Source of the DNA: Serratia fonticola
Lineage (GTDB): Bacteria; Pseudomonadota; Gammaproteobacteria; Enterobacterales; Enterobacteriaceae
DNA: 64,000 nucleotides
Direction: 5' to 3'
NCBI RefSeq assembly: GCF_006715025.1
Contig: NZ_VFMK01000001.1
Location: 2,046,001-2,110,000 of the forward strand
The position numbers were made by a program, and so were the translations under genes. The notes beneath the pieces were generated by a model that was given only the letters and a program-made list of their open reading frames with translations, was not told the origin of the DNA and did no database searches. Shown here piece by piece: positions 44,445-52,968 of this stretch (positions within the stretch are counted from its first letter, which is position 1; each line of letters starts with the position of its first letter).

Positions 44445-46150
44445 GACGGTTCCCCGGCAGATTGAGGGTTATTTTCCATGTGCAGCTTGCTGCCGTTTTT
44501 GGTGACGTAAAAGGCAATTTCTGTTCCTGGCTCCAGCCGCCGTATGCGCAGCCCTTCGCCATACAGCAGAGACACCCGGTGGTGCACATTGAGCAGGCCA
44601 ATATTGTGGCCGGGCATTTCGTTACGCGCTACACGCTCGATTACTTTTGTATCGATACCGTTGCCGGTATCTTTCACCGAAATCTTCACCCGATCGCCCC
44701 GATCTTTCACCGCAATCACCACCACGCCTTTTCCTTTGCAAGGCTGAATGCCGTGGACGATAGCGTTCTCTACCAGCGGTTGGATCAGCAGGCTGGGGAT
44801 ACGCACCGAGATATCGTCGTCAATGTCGTAAATCACCGTCAGCTTATTGCCAAAGCGTGCCTGCTCAATGGCGATATAGTCCTGGATCTGATGCAGCTCT
44901 TTGCGGATATCAATCAACTCATCGTTCAGTTCCAGGTTATAGCGTAGATAGCGCGACAGGTTAATAATCAACTGGCGCGCGGTATCCTGATTGAGGCGGA
45001 TCGATGAAGAGATGGCGTTCAAAGCGTTGAACAGAAAGTGTGGGTTAATTTTGCTCTGCAGGGCGCGCATTTCGGCTTTATCGGCCATCTGGCGTAAATG
45101 TTCAATGCGAGAGACCTCCATCTGGGTGGAGATAATCTGTGACAGGCCAATCGCCATGACTTTTAACGTATTGGTGATCTGGTGTGCGTGGCAGTAATAG
45201 ATCTTTAACGCCCCGGTGACCTCGCCCTTTTCCCACAATGGGATCACCAATTGGGAATGGATTTGCGGCGCAGTCTGGTTCTCAAGGTTGTTTTTGATAA
45301 TGATTTTACCGTGCTGGAGGCTTTCCTGCGTGACGCTGCTCAGCCCTTCGCGCCCCAGAGGATAATGCTCGGCGCCTACGCCGACGTAGGCCAGCACACG
45401 ATGGGTATCGGTGATGGCGACCGCATCGGCATTGATATCATGGCGAATAATGTCACAAATGGTGGCCAGCGATTCACTGTTGATATTGCGGAAATAGGGC
45501 AGCGTTTTGCGGGCGATATCCAGAGCCAGCTTGGCTTGCCGGGCTGCGATCACTTCCTTTTCATCCTCGACGCTTTGCACCAGCAGCACGATCAGGCCGA
45601 TACACACCGTACCGAGGATCATTGGCAGGGCGATTTTAGAGACGATATCCAGGCCAAGTTCGGTGGGTTTGGCCCAAAGCACAATCAGCAGCATGGTGAG
45701 CGATTCGCACAGCATCCCGCCCAGGATCCCGACATGCCAGCGCTGCGCTTTCTTCACCTTCAGGTTGATATAACCGGCGCTGATCCCGGCAATAATACTG
45801 GTGATCAGGCAGGGTATCGAGGTAATGCCATCAATATCGATCAGGTAACGGTGCAGCCCGGCGATAATGCCGGTAATAATGCCAACCCAGGGGCCGAACA
45901 AAATTCCACCGGCCATAATGGCGATAACGCGCACGTTAACCAGCGAACCTTCGACGTTAATACCGGAATAGGTGCTGAACAGGGCGAACAGCGAGAAAAT
46001 AGCCGTCACCGCGGCCAGCTCTAACGGGGTATGATCTTCTTTCTGTAGCAACTGGCGGAATAGCCGGGTGCGGGTGAGGAAGAAAAGGCAGATCAACATC
46101 AGTGCGGCACGATCGAATACCGCCAACAACATTTCAAAAACAGGGTGCAC
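44441..46150 (-). CDS. ypdA: LytS-family sensor kinase YpdA
   Basis: Membrane histidine kinase of 569 residues: an N-terminal 5TM LytS/YhcK-type receptor (about 1-200, with FGPWVGIITGIIAGLHRY), a GAF-like domain (about 220-350), the phospho-histidine motif INPHFLFNALNAISS and a C-terminal ATPase domain (LVENAIVHGIQP, DTGNGI). Close to E. coli YpdA, which senses high external pyruvate. It is first of the ypdAB pair. Confidence 0.95.
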   Translation of the reverse strand: MHPVFEMLLAVFDRAALMLICLFFLTRTRLFRQLLQKEDHTPLELAAVTAIFSLFALFSTYSGINVEGSLVNVRVIAIMAGGILFGPWVGIITGIIAGLHRYLIDIDGITSIPCLITSIIAGISAGYINLKVKKAQRWHVGILGGMLCESLTMLLIVLWAKPTELGLDIVSKIALPMILGTVCIGLIVLLVQSVEDEKEVIAARQAKLALDIARKTLPYFRNINSESLATICDIIRHDINADAVAITDTHRVLAYVGVGAEHYPLGREGLSSVTQESLQHGKIIIKNNLENQTAPQIHSQLVIPLWEKGEVTGALKIYYCHAHQITNTLKVMAIGLSQIISTQMEVSRIEHLRQMADKAEMRALQSKINPHFLFNALNAISSSIRLNQDTARQLIINLSRYLRYNLELNDELIDIRKELHQIQDYIAIEQARFGNKLTVIYDIDDDISVRIPSLLIQPLVENAIVHGIQPCKGKGVVVIAVKDRGDRVKISVKDTGNGIDTKVIERVARNEMPGHNIGLLNVHHRVSLLYGEGLRIRRLEPGTEIAFYVTKNGSKLHMENNPQSAGEPS

Positions 46151-46242
46151 AACAGCGACTCACTGCGACGGACAGGAAACAGCAGTATATCACAGCACGG
46201 GCAGGATCCGCGGTGGCCGGCGCACACCGCGGCAGGCTGGCA

Positions 46243-47487
46243 TTATTTGATACCGAGCTGTTCTTTACCCAGTGATGTCAGTATTTCAACGGTGGCGCGG
46301 CCATGGAAGTCCACTTCGAAATCATCCGGGGCGAAATCTGGCGGTGTTTTACCCGACAGGAAACTCGGCAACTGCCGCTGTAAATAAGCATCGTTCTTAT
46401 CACAACCCGGCGCGGCAGCAATGTACATTACGTTGCTGTCAAACTCGCCATGATGTTCGTTTTCTACCGAGTGGATAACATCACAATGCCAGAATACCGT
46501 ATCTCCTGGCTCCAGATCGGGAATAGGGGATAACCCAGCTAATAAAAGGGGATGCCATTTTTCCGAGATCGATAAAGCTCGGCCAGGGGCGGCATCACAC
46601 AGATCATCGTCCGCCACGTCATCTTGCAGAGCACGCAACAGCACGTAGGCCATCGCGTTGGCAATGGGCACGACATTCAACGTACCGGCATGGGTACGCT
46701 GTGGTGTCAGTGCCGTCCATCCCTGAAAAGTACGGAACATGGAACAGACCGCAGGTGAGGCGATTTCGCGGACTTCGGTACGGCCATCGGCGGCAAAGGG
46801 ATCGTATTGCTGCCAATGGCCAGAGAAGACGTGGCGATAGACGTAACGGAAGTTTTCATCCAGCCAGCGCTCGATGGTGCCGCTGTCCACATGGGGAGAG
46901 AGACCCAGAGAAGACGAGTTCGGTGGACGGCGGCGGGTACGGTCGGCATAGGTGACAACGCGTGTCGGGTCAAAGTGTTGTTTACCGTTGCTTTCAGTTT
47001 CCCACAGGCTGTTGAGAAACACCTGAACGGCATGCATACGCTGATGTTGGCGCGCTTCAACCTGTGGTTTAGACCAGTAGATGCCATATATCTGTGGTTT
47101 GCTGGCGGCCAGTTTGCCGAAATAGTTATCTTCGGCGGCATTTTTCAGCCGTTCGACGAAATTATTACGTTCCAGGTAGTGACCAATCTCCTGGTTCCAG
47201 CCTTCGGCCTGGCTGCGCGGGAAGACACCGCGAATGGCACAGGTACCACGCTGTTTAATCAGGGCTTTTTGCTGTTCGCTGACACGATGGTGCAGAATGT
47301 CTTCAGCCTCTATTTGTGGCACGGGATCCTGGTCATTAGCCAGTTCCTGACGAATTTGTTCCACCTGCTGACGAATATTCTCTTCCAGAGCCAGAAAGAC
47401 TTCGCGATAGTTGGGTAACGCCTGGCGCAGCTGCTGTTTAACGGTTTTTATAGTGCCAGGAATATCATCGATAAGTAATGAAGCCAT
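46243..47487 (-). CDS. ybiU: YbiU-like DUF1479 protein, probable Fe/2OG-type oxygenase fold
   Basis: A 414-residue DUF1479 protein like E. coli YbiU. It shows GLSPHVDSGTIERW (H-x-D) and, about 130 residues later, FWHCDVIHSVEN, consistent with the metal triad of iron/2-oxoglutarate dioxygenases. AAGGAG precedes the start. It is 92 bases upstream of ypdA on the same strand; this gap holds only a GC-rich hairpin. Substrate unknown; co-transcription with ypdAB is possible but unproven. Confidence 0.88.
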   Translation of the reverse strand: MASLLIDDIPGTIKTVKQQLRQALPNYREVFLALEENIRQQVEQIRQELANDQDPVPQIEAEDILHHRVSEQQKALIKQRGTCAIRGVFPRSQAEGWNQEIGHYLERNNFVERLKNAAEDNYFGKLAASKPQIYGIYWSKPQVEARQHQRMHAVQVFLNSLWETESNGKQHFDPTRVVTYADRTRRRPPNSSSLGLSPHVDSGTIERWLDENFRYVYRHVFSGHWQQYDPFAADGRTEVREIASPAVCSMFRTFQGWTALTPQRTHAGTLNVVPIANAMAYVLLRALQDDVADDDLCDAAPGRALSISEKWHPLLLAGLSPIPDLEPGDTVFWHCDVIHSVENEHHGEFDSNVMYIAAAPGCDKNDAYLQRQLPSFLSGKTPPDFAPDDFEVDFHGRATVEILTSLGKEQLGIK

Positions 47488-47656
47488 GGTGTTCTCCTTT
47501 GGCCGCCGGTGGGCGAGGATGGTTGGTTGTCGGATACAGATATAAGGTTGCTGTTTTGTTGTAATGACGTTAATGATTATCTGGGTTTAATAGAGGAAAA
47601 TAAAGGGTTATCTTTCGTTCGTAACTTCCTCTTTTTCGTTATTCGGAGATTTTTTG

Positions 47657-48199
47657 ATGAAACTGGAAACGCCGCGTCTGTTGCTGAAGTCCATCACTGC
47701 CGATGACTGGCCATTATTTTTGCGCCTGTATCAGGATCCGATGGTGATCCGCTATATCGCCGATCCATTACCTGAAAGTGAAATCCGTGCCCGGTTTGAG
47801 GCTCGCTTGCCGGAATGGGATAAACACGGCGAGCGTTGGTTGTGCCTGGTCATGAGAGAGAAAAGCAGTGGTAACGCGTTGGGGATCACCGGTTTTCGCC
47901 CGGAGTGGTCGCCTTTCCAGCAGGCCGAGGTGGGCTTTGGTAGCCTGCCGGAAGGCCAAGGGAAGGGATATGGCAAAGAGTCATTACTGGCCGTGTTGGA
48001 TTTTGCCTTCAATGCCTGCGGCTTTCACAAAATGACCGCCACTGTTACCGAGGGGAACATCGCTTCACGCGCTCTGCTGGAGAGCTGTGGTTTCCTGCTG
48101 GAAGGTACGCTGCGTGACAATTACCGTCTGGCTGGGCAGTGGTGTAATGATTGGCGATTGGGGTTATTGGCGGCGGAGTTTACGGCGTGGCAAGGATAA
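47657..48199 (+). CDS. GNAT-family N-acetyltransferase
   Basis: A 180-residue acetyltransferase of the RimJ/RimL-like group: N-terminal LETPRLLLKSITADDWPLF, acetyl-CoA loop in GFGSLPEGQGKGYGKESL, and the C-terminal TEGNIASRALLESCGFLLEGTLRDN. The ATG at 47657 (GGAG 8 bases upstream) is preferred over an adjoining TTG. The acceptor substrate is unknown. It precedes alaC on the same strand. Confidence 0.87.
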   Translation: MKLETPRLLLKSITADDWPLFLRLYQDPMVIRYIADPLPESEIRARFEARLPEWDKHGERWLCLVMREKSSGNALGITGFRPEWSPFQQAEVGFGSLPEGQGKGYGKESLLAVLDFAFNACGFHKMTATVTEGNIASRALLESCGFLLEGTLRDNYRLAGQWCNDWRLGLLAAEFTAWQG

Positions 48200-48317
48200 A
48201 AAAATTGTTATTGCGGGGACTCGACAGCTTCGCAGGGCTGGGTTATGTTCGGTAACAGGCCACAAAGTGGCCAGCGTCGCTCGGATGGTCCGGGCGCTAA
48301 CGTCTCTCGAGGAATCT
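48200..48317 (+). other. leader region of alaC with hairpin
   Basis: 118 bases between the acetyltransferase and alaC. It contains a perfect GGCCAC-AAA-GTGGCC hairpin (48258-48272) and a CTCGAGGAATCT ribosome site region. No leader peptide or known riboswitch was recognised. Confidence 0.4.
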
Positions 48318-49532
48318 ATGTCTGATAACACCCCACGCCGTTTCACGCGTATTGAACGCTTGCCCCCTTATGTTTTCAATATCACTTCCGAACTGAAGAT
48401 GGCGGCGCGCCGCCGCGGTGAAGATATTATTGATTTCAGCATGGGTAACCCGGATGGCCCCACGCCGCCGCACATTGTCGAAAAACTCTGCACCGTCGCG
48501 CAGCGTGAAGATACGCATGGCTACTCGACCTCTCGGGGTATTCCTCGTTTACGCCGTGCCATTTCGCACTGGTATCAGGCGCGTTATCAGGTGGATATCG
48601 ATCCTGAAAGCGAGGCCATTGTCACTATTGGTTCAAAAGAGGGGCTGGCACACCTGATGCTGGCTACGCTCGATCATGGGGATACGGTGCTGGTGCCTAA
48701 CCCAAGTTACCCTATCCACATTTATGGGGCGGTGATAGCCGGTGCCCAGGTACGTTCCGTGCCGCTGGTGGACGGCGTGGACTTCTTTGGTGAGCTGGAG
48801 CGCGCCATCCGTGAAACCATTCCACGGCCAAAAATGATGATCCTGGGCTTCCCGTCTAACCCAACGGCGCAATGCGTGGAGCTGGACTTTTTTGAACGTG
48901 TGGTCGCGTTGGCAAAACAGTACAACGTGCTGGTGATCCACGATCTGGCCTATGCCGATATTGTTTACGACGGCTGGAAAGCCCCTTCGATAATGCAGGT
49001 TCCCGGTGCCAAAGAGATTGCCGTGGAGTTCTTTACGCTGTCAAAAAGTTACAATATGGCCGGTTGGCGCATCGGCTTTATGGTGGGGAATCCAGAACTG
49101 GTTAATGCGCTGGCGCGTATTAAAAGTTATCACGATTATGGCACGTTCACACCGTTACAGGTGGCGGCTATTGCAGCGCTGGAAGGCGATCAGCAATGCG
49201 TGCTGGATATTGCCGAGCAGTACCGCCAACGTCGCAACGTGCTGGTGAAAGGCTTGCACGAAGCGGGCTGGATGGTAGAGAACCCGAAAGCCTCCATGTA
49301 CGTGTGGGCGAAAATCCCTGAGCCTTATGCTCATCTGGGATCGCTGGAGTTTGCCAAACGTCTGCTGGCGGAGGCCAAAGTGTGTGTATCTCCGGGGATC
49401 GGCTTTGGTGATTATGGTGATACCCATGTGCGTTTTGCCTTGATCGAGAACCAGGATCGCATTCGTCAGGCGGTACGCGGTATCAAGGCGATGTTCCGCG
49501 CAGATGGCTTGCTCAAGCCAGCCAGCAAGTAA
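48318..49532 (+). CDS. alaC: glutamate-pyruvate aminotransferase AlaC
   Basis: PLP aminotransferase making alanine from pyruvate and glutamate. The 404 residues follow E. coli AlaC nearly word for word (RRGEDIIDFSMGNPDGPTPPHIVEK, TIGSKEGLAHLML, PSNPTAQCVE, PLP lysine in TLSKSYNMAGWRIGF). The start at 48318 follows GAGGAAT; 77 upstream in-frame codons overlap the acetyltransferase gene and lack homology. In E. coli alaC also adjoins ypdA. Confidence 0.96.
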   Translation: MSDNTPRRFTRIERLPPYVFNITSELKMAARRRGEDIIDFSMGNPDGPTPPHIVEKLCTVAQREDTHGYSTSRGIPRLRRAISHWYQARYQVDIDPESEAIVTIGSKEGLAHLMLATLDHGDTVLVPNPSYPIHIYGAVIAGAQVRSVPLVDGVDFFGELERAIRETIPRPKMMILGFPSNPTAQCVELDFFERVVALAKQYNVLVIHDLAYADIVYDGWKAPSIMQVPGAKEIAVEFFTLSKSYNMAGWRIGFMVGNPELVNALARIKSYHDYGTFTPLQVAAIAALEGDQQCVLDIAEQYRQRRNVLVKGLHEAGWMVENPKASMYVWAKIPEPYAHLGSLEFAKRLLAEAKVCVSPGIGFGDYGDTHVRFALIENQDRIRQAVRGIKAMFRADGLLKPASK

Positions 49533-49678
49533 CCCCTTGACTGATTTCTCCCTTACGTCCCTTTCATTTAGAGAGGGACGTTAAGCACTCAAACGCCCCA
49601 TTTTCGCTTTCTTAAGGTTCACTTCATTATTTCCCCACTATGTTTAGTTAATACTGTTTTTATTTATCGGGGGATTCT

Positions 49679-50203
49679 ATGGGCGCTCGCTTTGCTAAAT
49701 CGCAAATCATCCTGCACTGGTTGACACTCGTGATGGTGATCTTGACCTATAGCGCGATGTTATTGAAAGATTCGGTTTCAGATGACCAGGTGGTCTTGGT
49801 TAAGGATCTGCACTTTAACTTTGGGATATCGGTGTTTGTGCTGATGCTTATCCGCCTTGGATTGAGGCAGCGTTATGCCGTGCCGCCAATCACGCCGGTG
49901 TTGGAAGAATTGCAGGCGTTGGGGGCAAAATTGTTCCATTGGTTGCTTTATTTGCTGTTTTTATCTTTACCCGTGCTGGGTTTTCTGACGTTAGCCTACG
50001 GGGGGAAACAATGGCTGTTGCTCGGCTGGCAGGTGCCTCAATGGGTTGCGCCCGATCCGGTGATGCGCAGTCTGGTGAAAAGAACCCATGAGACCTTGGC
50101 AAATATTGGGTATTTCATCATTGCTATTCATACGCTGGCTGCGCTCTATCACCATTATTTACGCAGGGATGACACCTTACGCAGAATGATGCTTGGCAAA
50201 TAG
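49679..50203 (+). CDS. cybB: cytochrome b561
   Basis: A 174-residue four-helix di-heme membrane protein of the bacterial b561 family (superoxide:ubiquinone oxidoreductase in E. coli). Probable heme histidines lie in IILHWLTL, KDLHFNFG, KRTHETLANIGY and IAIHTLAALYHHY. GGGGGA precedes the start. The 146-base upstream region holds an 8-base inverted repeat (49555-49581) without T-run. Confidence 0.92.
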   Translation: MGARFAKSQIILHWLTLVMVILTYSAMLLKDSVSDDQVVLVKDLHFNFGISVFVLMLIRLGLRQRYAVPPITPVLEELQALGAKLFHWLLYLLFLSLPVLGFLTLAYGGKQWLLLGWQVPQWVAPDPVMRSLVKRTHETLANIGYFIIAIHTLAALYHHYLRRDDTLRRMMLGK

Positions 50204-50219
50204 TGTGCGCAGTAGAAAT

Positions 50220-50250
50220 AATAAAGGGGCGCAGATGCCCCCTTTATCGT
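50220..50250. terminator. terminator between cybB and ypdK
   Basis: ATAAAGGGGC-gcagat-GCCCCCTTTAT hairpin 17 bases past the cybB stop, with A/T flanks on both strands; it can serve both convergent genes. Confidence 0.85.
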
Positions 50251-50272
50251 TATTTACCTGGAGAGGTTGCGG

Positions 50273-50347
50273 TTAGGCAACCATCAGCATGAAGGTGCCT
50301 ACCCATGCAACCAGCATGAATGAAACGCCCATCAGAAAGTATTTCAC
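50273..50347 (-). CDS. ypdK: small membrane protein YpdK
   Basis: A 24-residue protein starting with GTG, with AAGGAG seven bases upstream. The sequence (M/V)KYFLMGVSFMLVAWVGTF... matches E. coli YpdK (MKYFFMGISFMVIVWAGTF...) at most positions and is a single hydrophobic helix. E. coli ypdK is also near alaC. The frame is open further upstream, but those residues look non-coding. Role unknown. Confidence 0.88.
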   Translation of the reverse strand: MKYFLMGVSFMLVAWVGTFMLMVA

Positions 50348-50567
50348 GGAACAACTCCTTGTGGAGTCCTCGCAAGCCAATGATCCCGATTGTTGTGCTG
50401 AGTATTTTATGGCAAACCAGCCGGTTATGGTGGGTTCTTCAATCAGAAAGAACAACATCCTCAACCTTGGATTTACCGGTCGTTGCGATTCAAGTTCCTT
50501 GAGGCTAACCAGGAATCACAACAGGATCGGCGCTAATGTACTCCCAATCTTATACCCATTTCAATAC

Positions 50568-50583
50568 TGTGTTTTTGATCACA
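50568..50583. promoter_or_regulatory. CRP-site-like sequence
   Basis: TGTGT-N6-TCACA matches 9 of 10 core positions of the CRP site. It lies in a 370-base gap (50348-50716) with no gene; a promoter near GTTATT (50626) would put it at about -61.5. Confidence 0.4.
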
Positions 50584-50664
50584 CTTTTAGCCAGTTTTTT
50601 AACCTGTCGTGACTGTTTTACAAGCGTTATTTCTGAAAGAAAAATAGGGCCCGAGGCGATACTC

Positions 50665-50686
50665 AGCCCGCTTCAGCGGGCTTTTC
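50665..50686 (+). terminator. orphan terminator
   Basis: AGCCCGC-ttca-GCGGGCT followed by TTTTC on the plus strand. No plus-strand coding gene precedes it, which hints at a short RNA. On the minus strand it follows the 31-residue frame at 50717 but lacks a T-run there. Confidence 0.6.
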
Positions 50687-50716
50687 TGCTGTTATAGGCA
50701 TGTAGTCGCCAAGGGA

Positions 50717-50812
50717 TCAGGCCGCGGCGTTGATACTGGCAATAATGATGCTCCAGAAAACAAGGCAAGAGAGCAACGTGGCTATCCAGACATGGCGGCG
50801 ATTGAATTCCAT
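50717..50812 (-). CDS. candidate small single-helix membrane protein
   Basis: A 31-codon frame starting MEFNRRHVWIATLLSC, continuing as one hydrophobic helix (FWSIIIASI) and ending AAA. GAAGG lies about 7 bases before the ATG. In-frame ATGs at 50824 and 50863 would lengthen it to 35 or 48 residues. The basic N-terminus, then W, then a helix with FW recalls YmiA-type small proteins, but the match is by eye and short. It could be chance. Confidence 0.4.
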   Translation of the reverse strand: MEFNRRHVWIATLLSCLVFWSIIIASINAAA

Positions 50813-50878
50813 TTTAGCCTTCATTGATTGCTGAAAAGGGATGGGTAATAACCCTATCGGCATAAATCAACGAAGGTT

Positions 50879-51003
50879 TATACCCTTCTTATTTGAAAGT
50901 GCATCGTCGTTGGCTAGCCCTTAGTCTATTTACCTCCGTCAGCTCTAGAACATGGCGCCCTTATCGCTTCGCTAGTCTGGCTATCGTTCTAGGGGAAAAA
51001 CTC
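50879..51003. repeat. degenerate relative of the TATACCC repeat
   Basis: TATACCCTTCTTATTTGAAAG at 50879 resembles the left end of the element at 10845; the right end is not clear. The remaining bases up to the hicB-like gene show no gene. Confidence 0.35.
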
Positions 51004-51447
51004 TCATGGCCGAGAGACTGCAATGACCTCGATGTGAACCTCAAAGCCCAACAAATACAGGGCTTGTTCAAGCACCTCGACTTTAGAGGCATAGGCCACA
51101 TCCAGCAGCCGCTCGATCTGCGCGCCGTTAAGCCCCATCTGGCGAGCCAGCACGGCTTTTGAGGTGCCAGCGCTCAGCATCCGGTTATGCAACTCCAGCT
51201 TCAGTTTGACCAGCACGGGCAGGGGGATAGCGATTTCATCGGCCTGTAATGCTGAAGAAGGAGGGATTTGGCGACCCTCTTCCATTTCAATGGCAATAGC
51301 CGTCAGCAAGCTTTCCTGCGCTTCTAACTCAACATCTTCACGTTTGTAGCAGGCAGCTTGCTGCTGTGGAAAATCGCGAAAGGTAATCTGCCAGGCATCG
51401 CTTTCACTGTCGAAATGGTAATGGGCGGGGTAGTGGCTAGGCATCAT
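51004..51447 (-). CDS. HicB-like antitoxin-family protein, orphan
   Basis: A 147-residue protein with a HicB-type partial RNase H fold at the N-terminus (YHFDSESDAWQITFRDFPQ, LEAQESLLTAIAIEMEEGRQIPPSS) and a C-terminal HTH (LARQMGLNGAQIERLLDVAYASKVEVLEQAL). The start at 51447 follows AGGAAAC. No HicA toxin is seen on either side: the 167 bases upstream lack a suitable frame. It is probably a stand-alone regulator. Confidence 0.82.
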   Translation of the reverse strand: MMPSHYPAHYHFDSESDAWQITFRDFPQQQAACYKREDVELEAQESLLTAIAIEMEEGRQIPPSSALQADEIAIPLPVLVKLKLELHNRMLSAGTSKAVLARQMGLNGAQIERLLDVAYASKVEVLEQALYLLGFEVHIEVIAVSRP

Positions 51448-51629
51448 GTTTCCTGCTTGGAAGAGGGGGAGTGGCATTGTGACGGGTTGGCATCAACAAT
51501 GCCAGAGATGTGGACACCTCTAGCATTGCCAAAGCAAATTCACCGCGGCATTTTTTATTTGATGTCTAATGATTTATTGGTAATTCCTGCCAGAATTAGG
51601 GTATCTCCCTAAGAATGATCGGGAATACC

Positions 51630-52538
51630 ATGAAATACAGATTTAATGACCGTGTCATATTTGACAGCGATGCAGGAACCCTGGGGCGAAGTGATTTGTC
51701 CGAAGAGCCTGTTCTTATCTCTAACCCCGCCAAACGTTTATTGCTGCTTCTGATTGACTACTACGGTAAACCGGTCAGTCGAGATCTGATATTCAAAAAG
51801 GTGTGGGACGACTACGGCATGATTTCCAGCAACAACAACCTTAATCAATGCGTAAGCAAATTGCGCAGGATAATCAAGGTGATGGGAATCGATGACGAGG
51901 TCGTTGCGACCGTACCCAAACTGGGGTTTATGTTGCGTAAAGAGATCCAGGTTGAATTCATGAAGGAAGGAGAAGCTGTCTTTACCCCACTTTCCCGTTC
52001 ACCGGTGTTGGCCGAGCCGTCCAATGCGATAATGGATAATGAACTGGATTTCGAGGAATCAGCCGATCTTGATGATGAGGTTGAGTTGGAAAGCGATGTT
52101 GAGGAGATGACCTCAGCGTCCTCCCATACGGATGCGCCGGTTTCCACCGATAAAAAACGTTGGGGGTGGGGGATCATTACAGCGTTGGTCGGGCTTGTCT
52201 TTGTACTGGGGATCGGAACGACAATGTACACTACCCATTCATTTGCCAGGCAGGAAGTTTTTCTTGGCAAAGCGGGGAGTTGCAAAGTGTTTATGTCAAC
52301 ATCCACCTCGTCTGGCGTGCCTGGAGCCACTTTGAACCAGGACATGCTGTCTTATGTAGAACAGAGAAAGGCGGAGTGTCGGCCTGATGAGTATCTGTTG
52401 GTGGTGCGCAGTAATCAGGTACGCTCATTGATTTCAGGCGTTAATCGTCTGTTTTTTGTCCGTTGCACTATCCTGCGTGAGCACAGAATAGAGTTCTGCT
52501 CGGGTATGGAAAGCGACGACTCTCCCTTGGTGCTCTGA
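51630..52538 (+). CDS. membrane-anchored winged-helix regulator (ToxR/CadC type)
   Basis: A 302-residue regulator: OmpR-type winged helix (1 to about 105; LLLLLIDYYGKPVSRDLIFKKVW, NNLNQCVSKLRRII, VATVPKLGFML), an acidic linker (about 135-160), one membrane helix (about 179-199) and a periplasmic domain of about 100 residues with four cysteines (218, 250, 279, 290). An in-frame ATG at 51615 adds five residues but has no ribosome site. It reads toward the fimbrial operon and probably controls it. Confidence 0.85.
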   Translation: MKYRFNDRVIFDSDAGTLGRSDLSEEPVLISNPAKRLLLLLIDYYGKPVSRDLIFKKVWDDYGMISSNNNLNQCVSKLRRIIKVMGIDDEVVATVPKLGFMLRKEIQVEFMKEGEAVFTPLSRSPVLAEPSNAIMDNELDFEESADLDDEVELESDVEEMTSASSHTDAPVSTDKKRWGWGIITALVGLVFVLGIGTTMYTTHSFARQEVFLGKAGSCKVFMSTSTSSGVPGATLNQDMLSYVEQRKAECRPDEYLLVVRSNQVRSLISGVNRLFFVRCTILREHRIEFCSGMESDDSPLVL

Positions 52539-52968
52539 CTCATACTTGACGCTAACAATAAATGATTAGGTCTTTTCTTTGTTTTGTTTAAAAAATGTTT
52601 AATTTGTACATAAAACAAACAAGCTGTTTGTGCTTTTCAATTATGTTGCACAGAGTTTTCATATTAAGTTAGTCTTATTTAACATTATGTTTAGTATTAA
52701 ATATTGTATATTTCATAGATGATAGTTAATGATTCTTTTTTGATTCCTTAAAGGTAAGATTTTTCTGGTCGACGGGCTGGTCGAGAGTTTTGTAATGCGA
52801 CTGGCTAATGACGTTATCCCTGACAGTGCAATGGAGCTACTGACCAGAGGGATTGGATAAGTACAGCAGAACGGTAAGCAATAAACCGATGACCTTAAAG
52901 TTTCTCGGATGCCCCGTCAGCAATGTACTGAGTTAGATGCAGTTATCTTATACGGAATTAGAATCATT
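52539..52968. promoter_or_regulatory. AT-rich upstream region of the fimbrial operon
   Basis: 430 bases without a gene. The first 220 are strongly AT-rich, the kind of DNA silenced by H-NS. CTGGTCGA occurs twice, 12 bases apart (52765 and 52777), with an inverted GACCAG near 52840; these are candidate regulator sites. No invertible-switch repeats were seen. Confidence 0.4.

Noticed and set aside
51448..51614. hicA toxin upstream of the HicB-like gene
   Set aside because: No frame of suitable length or with the GSHH-type HicA signature was found on that strand.
52539..52968. Invertible fim switch upstream of the pilin gene
   Set aside because: No pair of inverted repeats flanking a promoter-sized segment and no recombinase gene nearby.
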